From Hemibagrus wyckioides (Eukaryota > Chordata > Actinopteri > Siluriformes > Bagridae): DNA of 64,000 bases. The stretch is from the NCBI RefSeq assembly GCF_019097595.1, contig NC_080732.1:6318354-6382353 (forward strand). The letters are read 5' to 3'. The position numbers and the translations under genes are program-made. Positions within the stretch are counted from its first letter, which is position 1, and each line of letters starts with the position of its first letter. Below are positions 24,251 through 36,620 of the stretch, piece after piece. The notes under the pieces were generated by a model, which was not told where the DNA came from, ran no database searches, and saw only the letters and a program-made list of their open reading frames with translations.

Positions 24251-26510
24251 TATGTGTACACAAACCTTTCTTTCTGAAGTGAGATACTGCAGTATTTAGG
24301 AAAGAGATTCACAGCTTGCCAGTTACATCCCATTTCTGGCCCTTGTATTTTCTCTGCACTGTATTTAATGTCCTCTACTGCACCTGGGACAAGGTGAGTA
24401 TCATCGGCTCTGGCATTTTTTGCCTATTCCTCAGTCATCTTTCTTCTTCAAATCTTTGCCTTCTGTACTTTTGAAAAAGCAGCCTCTTCCATCCTCTCAG
24501 ATGGAACTTCTCTCTTCCACGTCTAGATCATCTAGAGCCATATCCTGTGCCATCACAAGTGTTCTTTTTCTGCTAGATTTAACAAATAGCATAGTCCTCC
24601 ACCAGCAATACCTGGTGCCCTCTTGCCCTGACCCCATTTTTGCCAGTTATGTATACAGTTTTTTGTTGACTTTGAAAATCTGTTGGCCTTTTAGGTACAC
24701 TGGACAAGGGGTCTCCTTCTCTGATATTGAGTACTGATAGCTTCATAACAGTGCTTTCTTCCTTTCCAACTCCAAGCACTCCAGTGTTCCATTATGCATG
24801 TAAACCAAGTCAATTAAAAGTGCCAGTGATAAATTCGACTTGTAGAATAAAAAAAAAAAGGCAACCTCCAGGTCTGGCCTACAACTGACAATCCAGTTTT
24901 TTTTTTCCACCTACATTTGCTCTTTAAATCTAAAGAAATGGCCTGGGAATGGACACAACCTTGTTATACCATGAACACTATGGGAGTCTGAGAAAACAAG
25001 CTCATAAATTAACTCATAGATGTTAACTCAAGTCCTAATCCCTGGAGAAAATGGAAAACATAAATCCTTTGTTTCAATGCAGGGTGGAAAAGCCGGTGGG
25101 TTAACATCCTGCGTCTGTTCTGCCAAACACATACACACACTGGATCTGCACCTGCTCAAAGGGTAAATATACTGTCACCATACCCTGCCAAGCATAAGTC
25201 CACTAATCTCAGGTGCAGCAGAGAGATTTTCCGTCCACCTGCTGTTATGTCAGCACTGAACTTGTGCAGGAGAAAATAATGACAATGCAGTGAAAAAACC
25301 TTAGATCAACGTATTTAAAAAGCCAGAATTTCCACTTAAGGAAAATACGTAAATAGAGAAATAATAGCAGGTTGATGGTAACTATATTAAATAGAAATAC
25401 ATACATTTTCAAACTTACTAACTAGTGTGTTATTGTCTCTCCTCGACTGTGTGTACTCTACTGATATCATCTTGTTTCCACTGATCCACAGGCTGCATCA
25501 ACACAAGTGGAATCAGCCACCCAAAATCTCTTTACATGCTCAGAGATCCTGTCGATAGCAGGTGTTCACACATAAGTGCGAGAATAAATATAAGATAGAA
25601 GGAATGGGATTTAGATTAACTTCACTTTTCTGCTTCACATAAAAATGTCATAGAAGCCAGAGAAATATTTCTACACAGTGAGCGAGCTTTGCACATCTGT
25701 TTGACAGAAAGCGAGTGCAAGCTATCAGATTGTACTCGTGACCACATGGAGATGTTGACAGATGTTGGCATGCTTGCGATACTGCTGCTGTAAATCCTTC
25801 AAAAGTTCATTTCAGCAAGGCTTGAGACACATTCGAGTGTTTCGTTTTGGTTTCATGAAAAATAATCAGCCTTTGATGACAGCACGGGTAATTGAGCAGC
25901 AGTGCAGCTTATCCAGGCCAATTGTCCTGTCCAGTAGGGTCTTGAATTATATACATCCAAAGCTGTGTTTTTATTAACTGCAGAAACTTCAAGTTATTTT
26001 ATCCTCTCAATGCACAAGTATACACTGATTTATGATTTTTTACTTCTTTATGAATAAACATATGAGGTTCGCATGAAGTGTTTTAGACATTTCGGCGTGT
26101 TTTTGTTTAACTCAAGCAGCACGCCATGACACAAGCTGTGTCCCATGTTGCTTGCATATACACTATTTGAGAATATTATTGATTATCCATAGCTGCTTAG
26201 TGTGTGCACAAAATAGTACAGCCAAGAAAACACATATGCTTACAAGTTTGATCATGCTAAAGATACAGAGGATATCAAAAGTGCATTACATCAGTCTCCA
26301 TCTCAGAACTGTTACTTTCACTGAGCTGTATGTTACAACGAAGAACCCTATTTAAGTAAGCCGGCTAATGGCACTTAGCGCTACCATTACTGGTTACATC
26401 CTGCACCTTTTTTACATAATGTGTAACTCTTTAGACAAATTTAACTACTTGTACAAACACAGCATACATATATGATATTTTACATACTATATGAATACAC
26501 ATAGATTTAC
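24251..26510. other. No gene seen
   Basis: 24300-24800 is more GC-rich and open on the - strand (24579-24779) but I do not recognise the product. The rest is AT-rich unique-looking sequence. Confidence 0.35.
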
Positions 26511-26513
26511 CTT

Positions 26514-26690
26514 CATGGCATTTGGCAGACACCCTTATCCAAACTTACATTTTTATCACATTTGATACAATGGAGGGCTAAGGGCCTTGCTCAAGGGCCC
26601 AGCAGAGGCAGCTTGGTGGACCTAGGATTGAAACTCACAACCTTCTAATCAGTAGTCCCACACCTTAACCACAAAGCTACCACATCCCAT
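26514..26690 (-). mobile_element. tRNA-derived SINE, reverse orientation
   Basis: On the - strand: a tRNA-like head ('gtggtagctttgtggttaag', then a box B-like 'ggttgtgagtttcaatcc'), a middle with 'gggcccttgagcaaggccct', and a tail 'ataagggtgtctgcc'. This is the usual build of ostariophysan SINEs that share a tail with L2. Confidence 0.8.
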
Positions 26691-26814
26691 GCAGATAGCC
26701 ACCATAGATGTGTGCACTAGGCCTGGGATCCTGTAGAACACCAAAAAGTTGCTGGACTTTGTTTCATGTTGGAGTATTGTAATGTCTGGATGTTCCAGCA
26801 GGTGACTATACCGT

Positions 26815-26942
26815 TAGTTGGGCCCCTTACTTTCAATGAAGGGAAATTGTAAAGTTCCAACCTACAAAGAAATTCTAGACAACGGTGTGCCTCCAACCTC
26901 GTGGAACCATTTTAGGGAAGGCCAATATATTGGTGTTAGTCC
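26815..26942 (+). mobile_element. Tc1 transposase fragment
   Basis: Reads as 'GNCKVPTYKEILDNGV', 'PPTLWNHF', 'REGQYIGV' with frame corrections, close to the piece at 24140-24240 and to the Tc1 stretch between the second and third catalytic residues. Dead fragment. Confidence 0.55.
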
Positions 26943-26944
26943 AG

Positions 26945-27245
26945 CAGTTAGTCTACAATGAAGCAGCCACAATGTTGGCAAAGTGCTTACTAGAACCAGA
27001 AAGCACTACGCTACATACACTAGCTCTCAGTAAAGCTGTGCTGAGGCTATTAAATATTATTAATTTATTCATTAGAGCCTCGAATGGTCTTGCACAACAG
27101 TACCTAAGTCAATTTTTGGTCTGTATTTGGTCTATGAATTTCCAGGCCTGCTTCAGTCAAAAGGTGCAGGTTCATTATTGGTATCTAGAATAATAAAGAC
27201 TACAGCAAGGGGCGGAGCTTGTTCCTACAAAAACCCTCAATTATG
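26945..27245 (+). mobile_element. Non-LTR retrotransposon RT C-terminus, decayed
   Basis: From about 27162 one frame reads 'GAGSLLVSRIIKTTARGGAC', then 'SYKNPQLCNSFP'. It matches the conserved end of LINE reverse transcriptases of fish ('KTTAGGRAFSYKAP.LWN'). Upstream, 'ESTTLHTLALSKAVLRLLN' is in the right place but less clear. Clade not determined. Confidence 0.5.
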
Positions 27246-27859
27246 CAATAGCTTTCCTGTCAGTTTTTCTCAGAAATCATTTCAATCTTAGGTGAAAAAA
27301 CGATTTGTTCAGTCTGGCGTTCAGTCAGTCTACATAAAAAATTTTCTGTGTGTGTTTGTTGTGGGCACTAATTTTTCTTGATCTGATGCCAGTGTGCCAC
27401 CATATATATATATATATGTATAGGTATGTAGGTATGTATGTATGTATGTGGGTCTCTCTGCTACAAGCTCCTCCCCTTAAGCCCCACTGTTGGTAAGTAG
27501 GAGGAGCCTTACGCATCATCAATCCAGCTCATGACTCCCTCATTGAGCAAATTGCTGGCATGTCCAGGCATCTGTAAGCTATTAGTCAATTGTAGGGGAA
27601 AAGTGAACATGGACCACTAGGGTAAAATATGCCCATTGCTTCAACCGTAAACCAAATATATCATTTTTACTGTTTGTCAGTCTGAGCACACTACACAGCT
27701 ATGTACATTCAGATATCATTTACAAAATGTGAAGAAATATGCCACTTGAGACATAGCGTTTATCTCACGAGTGCAGATGCCAACCTTGAAAGCAATATTG
27801 CATTGCGTTATAATATTATTATTTCTTTGTACTCTAAATCTGTTACCATAAGAATTATG

Positions 27860-27894
<35 letters not shown>

Positions 27895-28768
27895 AATCAT
27901 ACTACTACTACTACTACTAATAATATTTTAATATATATTTTTATAATTTATACTTTTGTTTTATATGTAACTACAACTATGTATCTAATTAATACATTTA
28001 CTAATGTAATTTCATTACATTTTTAATTTTAATTTATTTTAATTATCCATTGAATTTTCCTCCCAAGAATCGTTTTTTTTTCCAGGACGCACAGTGCAGC
28101 ATCTGCGGCAGTTTCTCGAGACATCGGTTTTTATTTCAATGTAATCTTTGTTTCAACGAAATCTTAATTTCTTCCAATGAAAGCAAGCATTGTGTGTTTT
28201 GTTTAGATCCTTTGTGCCAGTTAAAGAGCTGCACTGCTTATTTTCACCCACATCTGTTTAAGATAATGGTGTGGAAGCAATTTCAACTGCACTGGATTCA
28301 CATATTTCCCTTTCACCGAGCTACAAAGGACGACGGATATTACTTCACCTCTACAGTCTATAAAATAAGTCATCATTTACACATCAAGTGATCAAGCACC
28401 AATAAAAGGAGCAGTAACTGTACGGTACAGTGTGTTCATAGAGCAGAGTGGATGTGTGTCTGGAGAAAGACTGCCACCTGTTGGACTTTTTCCATATAAT
28501 CCATATAATACAGATATTTGGTCACACATTAGCATGACTTTATGCACTTTTTATAATTTTACTCAAGCTTATGTTTATACATATATGTGTCATGTAAATG
28601 TACGGCAAGTTATATATGCATACGGTTTCACTGTTTCATTATGCCCTCAATACAATGAAATTAGATTAGCAAAGGACTGTTTATAGAAATATTAACTAAA
28701 AATGATCCATAGTCACTTATTTGTGTGCTTACATTTTGCCAATTTTTTAAGATCTAACGTGGTTCTTT
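27246..28768. other. No gene accepted; TTA microsatellite
   Basis: Contains a GTAT-rich tract (about 27425-27448), (TTA)n at 27861-27893 and an ACT tract at 27900-27918. An open frame at 28050-28391 with paired cysteines is discussed as a doubtful finding. Confidence 0.45.
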
Positions 28769-29280
28769 AAGAAATCCTGCCCAGGTAGCTCCTATTTACC
28801 AGCTAGCTAGCAATGAAGATTTGAAACATTTATGCTCATGATTGTTAAAGGCCCTGTCAGGTTAGCTTATGTAAGCTAGCTCATTAATGTTAGCAGAACA
28901 TTTTATAAACATTATAAATTAGACTAGAATTCTTATGGTAACTAGCATTCGCAGGGAATTATAGACACATTTACAACTTAAAATTATTGTTGTTATAGGA
29001 AACAGTTATCACTGGCTATATTATGCAAGAAATCCAGTCAGGTTAGCTAGCTAATTAACCTTCTCAGTGTACATTATGAACATACTGTATGAGATTAATA
29101 AATAAATAAATAAATAAATAAATAAAAAGAAAGAAAATCCTGTCAGGTTAGCACAAGTAACTCTTTTGAAAAATGATAAATAATAGCAAAATGTTCTCAG
29201 AAATGTAAAGTTAGCATATGTCACCTGTAGCTTTAGTTGTGAAAATGTCACTAAAAATTCCTGTCAGCAATCCTGTCAGT
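28769..29280. repeat. Degenerate tandem repeat, about 80-180 bp period
   Basis: The phrase 'atcctgtcaggttagc' or a close form recurs at about 28769, 28851, 29031 and 29137, with GCTAGCTA runs and 'agaacattttataaac'-type segments between. A partial fifth copy is near 29262. An AATA tract lies at about 29097-29125. Confidence 0.5.
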
Positions 29281-30316
29281 TATACACAAGATTTCTGACC
29301 CAATTCACACACTGTAAAAGATTTCTTTGGTCCTTAGCTGACCTCAGCGGTCTTAGAAATCATACTGTAACGTTCGTAGCATGCTCACTGGTGGTATCTA
29401 TTAAAGAGCCATCAAAATGATTCGTAAAACATTATGCTAAACAGGAAAAAAAACAGAAAACTACTAGTATAACCTTATAGTCATTATGAAGAATGTTTCT
29501 TTTTACTCGAGTCTGTTTTCTGCACGACCCCGGATCATGCTAATTGACTGTGTAAGCAGAACGTTGTGATTCTGTTTAATTACACGACTATCTTTAGACG
29601 ATCTTCATCCTTTAATCTGACATGAAGAACACGTTATCGCACAGTGTGTTGTACAATTTGGGCAAGATTTTATGGGGATCATCTCATACAGCGTGACAAG
29701 TAATAATCTTAAAAGACTAAAAGACTGCTGAAGTGTAAAACCAGTTGCTAAATAACACACACACACACACACACACAGTCAGTTGTTCCTTCTGTTCTTT
29801 GTTACTTGTGGATATAACGCCAAGTGAGAAATGCCCATGGTAATTAAAGGATATTTAAAAATGTGTGTCTTAGCTCAACTAAAGCTAAACGATCATAAAG
29901 CGCCGGAATATCCAGAATGTTTCATGACTCATTTGGCAAATCTTTTAAAAGTGGTTCCTCTGTCCACATAAAATATATTGACAGAGCATGTCATATTTTT
30001 AGCCGAATGAGGGAAAAATTATTTTTGCTGTCAGCGACACTTTAAACTCTGAAGCCAAAATAAAGACAGGAGGAGGACAGCAGACATTACATGTAGCAAA
30101 TCTAATATTTCAGCTCACAAACAGCCTAATGTTTAAACGCTATGGTAAACACAGCAAAGGAATAAAGACACACTTATTTATTTATAACCTAAAATTAAAA
30201 ATGGGGGCCGTGGTTTGGATAGTGCAAGTGTAGCAGAAATAAGAACGGTTATTTCATACAGTGCACCCAAGTCATGGAAATACCCCAGCTTTCATGTGGC
30301 ATGCTTACGCATGTAA

Positions 30317-30352
<36 letters not shown>

Positions 30353-30689
30353 ACTCACACACACTTCCAGCCTGCATCTGAAAGATGACTCAGTCTTCAC
30401 CATGATGTTGACTTAAAATATGCAAATGACATGCTTTTCCTTATTAATACTGCAGTTCCTGCAGTCACCGTTTATCAGTTTATCAAAAATATTGTTGTTA
30501 ATGCCTAACGGTCAAATCCTGGTAATGTTGTGCTTCATTGTGGAACAGCAGAAATAGGCTTAGGACATTGATCTACTAGAGTTATTATATTATACTGCAT
30601 TTAATACTTTCTCTTGCATGTACATCAATAAACCAAGCTGTCTAATAGTGTGTATTGTGTAGGTCGCCCATGTGCTACCAAAGCAGCTC
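29281..30689. other. No gene seen; two CA microsatellites
   Basis: (CA)n at 29756-29778 and 30320-30346. 29521-29660 has near-average base composition and no repeat signature; it might hold a conserved non-coding element but nothing in the single sequence proves this. Confidence 0.4.
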
Positions 30690-30985
30690 TGGTATGATAT
30701 AGCATGGGTGTTCTTACACCTTTCGATCACAACCAGCATCAAAAAGCCTTGGGTGACCATAACTCTGTCACCGATTCACCGGTTGTCCTTCCATGGACCA
30801 CTTTTGGTATGTACTCACCACTGCTGATTTGTGAATGCTCTGATCACGGGTTTTTCCATTTTTCCTGCTTCCAACACAAGACATGGCTTCACTCACTGCC
30901 TAATAGATCCCACCCCTTGACAGATCCCACTGTAACAAGATAATCAGTGCTATTCTCTTCACCTGTCAGGGGGTTTAAGGCTTAA
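30690..30985 (+). mobile_element. Dispersed teleost repeat (MITE-like), copy 2
   Basis: Same family as 3890-4184, same order of blocks ('tttttcctgcttcc', 'cactgcctaatagatcccac', 'agataatcagtg.tatt', 'cttcacctgtcag'). Non-coding. Confidence 0.6.
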
Positions 30986-31736
30986 GGCTGCTCTGTGTAC
31001 AGCATCTCTAGTAGGGATTCAGGCTCGAACCTCCTCTGAAATATTCTCGTACGGCTGAAAATGCTTATTAGTGTGTGATTAGAATAACACACAAAAGTCA
31101 TAAAAATGATTGCTACATATTCAACCACCTCAGATGTAAAACAACCTCAACTGTTAGTTAATGTCTTTACAATTTGTTGTCTATACCGAATGCTGTGGTG
31201 AGACCAGATATATAGAAGATATATCATATAGATCATTCTTTTTTTTTCTTAGCCGATGAGATTACATCCTTCTCTGATGTATCCCAGTGCATCACTTCAT
31301 TGCACAACCCATCTTTCTTCAAACATGAGCTGAATTATTACTAAAGAGTTCTTATTTGATTCAGCGTCTGCACCAGATTTGTCTAAATGCTCAAATAAAG
31401 TGTGCAAATATTAGACACACATCTCTGGCTTTGTTTTTAGAAGAAGAGTTTTGTGTAATGGGTTTCAGACACAGATAATTGCATTGGTTCTTTGTTTTTT
31501 ATTGTTTCTGCTGCTTTCAGGTCATCCTGCAGCTCTATTTCAGTGACTGCATGGTGCATATGCCTGGGGACGATTTGTTGTATTTCTATGTGTTTTCCAC
31601 CTTGTTTATGTTTCTATTCGAGTGTTGTTTAATAATATTGTCCATTGTGAACTTCTGACATAACATTATATTTTAAATTATAACACGGAAGGAACGATAA
31701 GTTAGTTATAGGGAAGTATATAGTTATAGTAATAGG
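30986..31736. other. No gene seen
   Basis: AT-rich intergenic sequence with nothing I recognise. Confidence 0.4.
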
Positions 31737-31880
31737 GAAAAGAAGCTCAGTGGTTAAGGTGTTGGACTATTGTTCTGACGGTTGTAGGTTTGAATCCCTG
31801 AGCCATCAAGCTGAAAATGCTGGGCCCTTAATGCTCAGATGTGTTCTTTTGAGAAAGAGAAGGATGAATGTAAGTTGCTG
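31737..31880 (+). mobile_element. tRNA-derived SINE
   Basis: Box A-like 'gtggttaaggtgttggac' and box B-like 'ggttgtaggtttgaatcc' 30 bases apart, followed by 'ctgggcccttaatgctcag' and 'atgtaagttgc'. This is an RNA polymerase III promoter of SINE type, not a tRNA gene: the cloverleaf cannot be completed. Confidence 0.75.
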
Positions 31881-32331
31881 CAAACGTCGATTTTTTTGTA
31901 CTTGAGCTTTTTATGAGGTCTGTATTCATAAATCTTTTTAATTTGCAATGTGCTAATAATGAGCTTTATAAACTGTTGTGTGATATATGATACGACGTGA
32001 TATGACGTGACATGCTGTGTGAACTAATATGTGCTGTAATTTAGCCTAATTGCTTTTCCAGCAGTTACTCGTGTAAATTGTAAATGAACAAAAATTCCCT
32101 TTTGTTTGAGAATCCCACAGCAGGAATGAGCCAGCAGCAGCAGTGATCAGATGAATGAATGGACCTCATAAAATGACTGAGGATTTCATCAGTATGTAAG
32201 AGTAAGAATAAAGTATAAACTGTGGACGTTTTTGGTAAGGATCAAAGACTAAAGTGCAACTTACTGTATGGTCTGGAAAGGAGAATGATCACTGTGGAAA
32301 ACTGGATGTTTTTTAAAGGAAAGTTTGTATG

Positions 32332-32668
32332 TTTGTCCATCCATCCATTTTCTATAACTGCTTTATTCCTAATTAGGGTCACAGGGATCTGGTGGAGCCT
32401 ATCCCAGCATAGGATATTGGGTGAAAGGTGGGGGTACACAGGTCGCCAGTCCATCATACAGACAGACAACCACACATACTCACAACTATGGGCAATTTAG
32501 AATTACCAATCAACCTAATGTACCTACTTTTTGGACTGTGGGAGGAAACCGGAGTACCCCCACGCAGGCACGGGGAGAACATGAAAACTCCATACAGAAA
32601 GGCCCTCGAACCCAGGACCTTCTTGCTGTGAGGGAACAGCGCTAACCACTAAGCCACCCTGCAGTGTT
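32332..32668 (+). mobile_element. Dispersed teleost repeat, copy B
   Basis: Starts 'ccatccatccattttctata', passes 'gggcaatttagaatt', 'ttggactgtgggaggaaacc' and 'cacggggagaacatg', and ends 'gctaaccactaagccaccct'. It is the better preserved of the two copies in the window (see 10275-10592). The overlapping open frames are repeat-derived. Confidence 0.8.
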
Positions 32669-32669
32669 T

Positions 32670-34783
32670 GTATTTAGAGTAAAAAAAACACACAAATGTA
32701 TATATTATATATAGGATTAATAAAGTCTTATTCTAGAAACAATGTCAGAAAGGAACATACTGTGTACATTAACAGCATCGAGCCTAAATACCAAATACTA
32801 ACAATATTGATTTTGACCTACTATGATAAATTATATTTCTAACTCATGTGCAACTATAAAAACAGAGAATATTTACATAATGTTTAATGATGTCAACGTA
32901 CAAACATTTTTTTTTGTTACGGAAATTATTGAAATATAGTTTCCTGCTCTGCAGGAATATAATCATTATTCTAATCTTTACAATACCTCAGGTATAAAGA
33001 AAAAAAAAAAGTACTTAGCAGCTGTACGAATATAAAAAATACATAAACAATGACAAAAATACAAAAACAAATGGTTTTTTTTTTTTTTTAAACATGTGCC
33101 ATAATCGGGGGACATCACAGCTGACTTCCTCCGTAGTACAATCTAACGGATTGAGAATATTGATTCATCAGGTAGCTCTGATTTATCGCAGGAGTGCATA
33201 TTGAAACATTTTAAGATGTTGTTATATATTCTAAATTAATAAGCAGAGTTGAGAGTAAGGGCTTGATGTAGCAAGATGTTAATATGGTAACTATACACAT
33301 CTGTACTCAGACCTTATACAGCCCTGAATAAACATGTGGACGTACCAAGTCGGAAAAAAAATCTGTTAGCTGTTCACGTTGTATGTACAGTTGTGTGCTA
33401 TTTACTCTATTCAAGGTTCCTGCCTGTGTCCTGCTATTGGTATAATTTCTGCTAAATGACATATTTTGAGCAATGTACAGGCACAAAACTATAGTGCCAT
33501 TTCATGGCAATATCAAATATACTATGATACTATGAAATAAAAAATAAAAAAAAAGATAAATTGTTCACACTTTTCACCTCTAAGTATCTCAAGTTCTTTA
33601 TGTTGATTAAATCGTATCTTCCGTAGACTCAACAGAATAAAGGTGGACTTGAGGGAATTGTACTTTGTTACTGGAATTAAGTGCTATCTTAAAATCTTGT
33701 CCTTTGTTCAAGTATTATTAATGAATCCTCAAGTAAAACTTCAAGAGGAAAAAAAAACCATACTATTTCTTGCTTACAATTAAATAAAATTTCTGTCGCT
33801 TAGCTGTTTGTCGCAATTTAAAATGAAATCCACGTCAAGGTTAAATGGAAGGTTGCTGATCAGTGATGGAGCAAAAGGCAATCTGAGCAAATCAATCCAA
33901 AAACATTTGGTAAATATTTTAGCTAGTATTTTTCGAAGGCCAGCTTAGCAATCATTCTAAAAAGTCCAAAAAGATTCACGAATTCATGACTAGATTGTTA
34001 ATTTGGGTTAGTTTGGTTATTTACTTTTACTCTTGAGTATACATCTGAGTAAATTTAACTGTAGATACTTTCCGACTTTCTGACTCCACCATAGCTACTT
34101 TTAATGAAAGTTATTTTTTTTCCACGGCTTAATGCCCGTCCTTACATTTACTCAGGTAAAAGAAAAATTGAGTTTTGTGACTGGGCCTGTTTCTGTATCA
34201 TTTTATTAGTGTATCAGCATCTGCAGTATAGAGCTATTTTATAGGATGGCAGCTAAGTAATAAACCCAGACTTCTAAATTAAGCCAAAGTGTGCGAAGAT
34301 ATATGACTGTTATACTACTGTAGGTTGTTCATTTCGATATTTGCCTTCTTATGCTATGTATATTATCCTATTCATACACATTTTTTTTAAACTATAGCTT
34401 AATCTAATGATAATACTTTAATTTTTTTTTTTTTTTTAATGAGCCTTTCCTTTCTCAGTATATTTCAGGTTTAAAGTTTTCAGGTCATTTACTTTGCGGG
34501 TTTAGAAGCCTGGACGTTAATGAAAAAAAAAAAATCTCTTAAAATTCTTCTGAGCCAGCTTTCATCTATAAGTCACCAACCTAATATGTCAATCATATCG
34601 TTCAATTATAGATGGACTTCCTTTTCCTGTCTTGTTTTCTCAGAGATCTGAGTGAGAACTAACTTCCACAAAGCTAAATAATGCTTTCTGTAACTTGATG
34701 TTATATAAAGTTGGGTCCAAAAGCCTGAGTGCGCTATCGAATAATTCACACAGCTTCTGTTTAAAAGACTGATAGCTATGGAA

Positions 34784-34840
<57 letters not shown>

Positions 34841-35220
34841 TTTTATTATTGTTATTAATAATAAAAAAATTCATTGCAGTTCATCTGTGTGAAATTGAAT
34901 ATGAATATATTAAAGTGTTTTGCCTTGAGACAACATATTTTTGGTGGAGAAAAGCATTCTATTAAATGCACCCAGACTTTGGACCTTTGGATATTCTATT
35001 CAATGGATTGTCCTCTAATTAAAAATGCTTTCAATTCAGGATGAGAACGTTGCAAAAAGACAAAACATTGCATACAACATCCACAAAACGAACGGAACAA
35101 AATATAGCAAATATGTACAGATCTCTTCGTTCTTCTCCACCTTCTCACTGTACTTAGCTCAGTAATCACTTGTGTAAACAACCACCAGAACAAAAAAGGG
35201 ATTCGACTCGAGCGATGCGC
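32670..35220 (-). other. AT-rich flank and crispld1 3' UTR
   Basis: Downstream of the crispld1 stop. A poly(A) signal on the - strand (TTTATT on +) at 34852-34857 would give a 3' UTR of about 370 bases; others lie further on (about 34202). An ATT microsatellite fills 34785-34845. 32,700-34,900 has many A or T runs and no exon. Confidence 0.45.
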
Positions 35221-35272
35221 TCAAATGACTGCAAACACTCGGAAGGCTTTTCCTCCTGGAGGGTTCTGCATG
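35221..35272 (-). CDS. crispld1: crispld1 coding exon 14 and stop
   Basis: 52 bp. Completes a split Ser codon, then '[16 protein letters not shown]' and TGA. Acceptor 'cttgcag' on the - strand. Confidence 0.95.
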
Positions 35273-36545
35273 CTGCAAGACACAGAGTATAGAGCATTAG
35301 AGAACGATTTCACAATTCAATTAAATTTTGCATTTATTACCAATTACCAAAAAAAAAAATGGAATTTTTATAGGTTTTGAATTTATTTAAGATATCACTC
35401 CACAGTGGTGGTTAATATGAGGGCGCATATAAAGTAGACTCTCAAGGCTTGAAGAATTTGCCGTTTTCCTTAAGTATATCTTTTTTGTACCTAGTCTACT
35501 AGGTTTAAATGTTCTAATTTAATTGTGGCCGTTATATAAAGTGTTTAACCATCAAAAAAGCTTCAGTTGGGCGATTTCTGTTTCAGTGTTAATGTAAAGT
35601 GAATTGTTTGCCAGCGGGAATTCAGATGTAATACAAAAGGATTGAAAATGATTCAAAGAAAAGCAAGAAATTGTTTTCCTATCTGATGAAATAAAAATAA
35701 ATAATCAGTGCCTGGAGGTGCATGCAAGACTTCTGGACCCTTTCTATAATCTATTGTTTTATATTCGAGTGTGACTGGTACGGTTTTTGCTCCTAATCAG
35801 CTTTGCAGTGATTTCACAGGCTTGTACCGTGCCTCTCATGGTACAATAAAAACCTAAATTATGTTCTCGTGTGCTGGTGGTGTTGGCAGTTTTAATGGTA
35901 GGTTTGCATAAAACGTAATAATCAAGAATATCTCTGAACCTGATCTGTAAAGCACTCATGTGAATCTGATTTGGATTCCTGAGATGGTCTGGTGTGATTT
36001 TTTTTTTGTTTGTTGTACCTCTCAGACAAAACGTTGTTTTGATAGGAGCCGTAGTAGTACAGCCTGTTTTCCACCGGCATCACGTCGATGTAGCCGCCTT
36101 GTCCGTTCTTTATCACGCCAGCGTGAATTGCTGATCTGCAGATACTGGATTTCTGAAGAACAAAAGAGAAAACAGTAATCATGCATGGGAGAAAACAAAC
36201 ATGATTTTTTTTTCTCTCAGAGAAAATGAGATAAACACAAAGGTAATAACTTAATGTTCAGTTGCACATTAGTCACTGCTTGTTATGAATTATTCAGTGT
36301 ATGTGATGTAAGAAAGAGTGTTTATGTACACTGTAGAATTTTGAACTACTGTGAAATGTACAGTAATTTCCTAGCACTCTATGTTTCTAGTAGTATACTG
36401 TACATTTAAAATAAACACAATAAAAGTGCTGTAATAAAGCAAAGTATTTCCTTGCATATAAACTGGATTGTCTCTGTCTAAAATAGCCACATAATTCCAC
36501 TAAGTTGACAGCAAGACACTCCTTATGATTCGCAATCAAATCTAT

Positions 36546-36620
<75 letters not shown>

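Noticed and set aside
31737..31880. tRNA gene
   Set aside because: Box A and box B are present but the stems do not pair and a SINE body follows. The same holds for the heads at 26514-26690, 54500-54740, 56575-56665 and 58741-58915.
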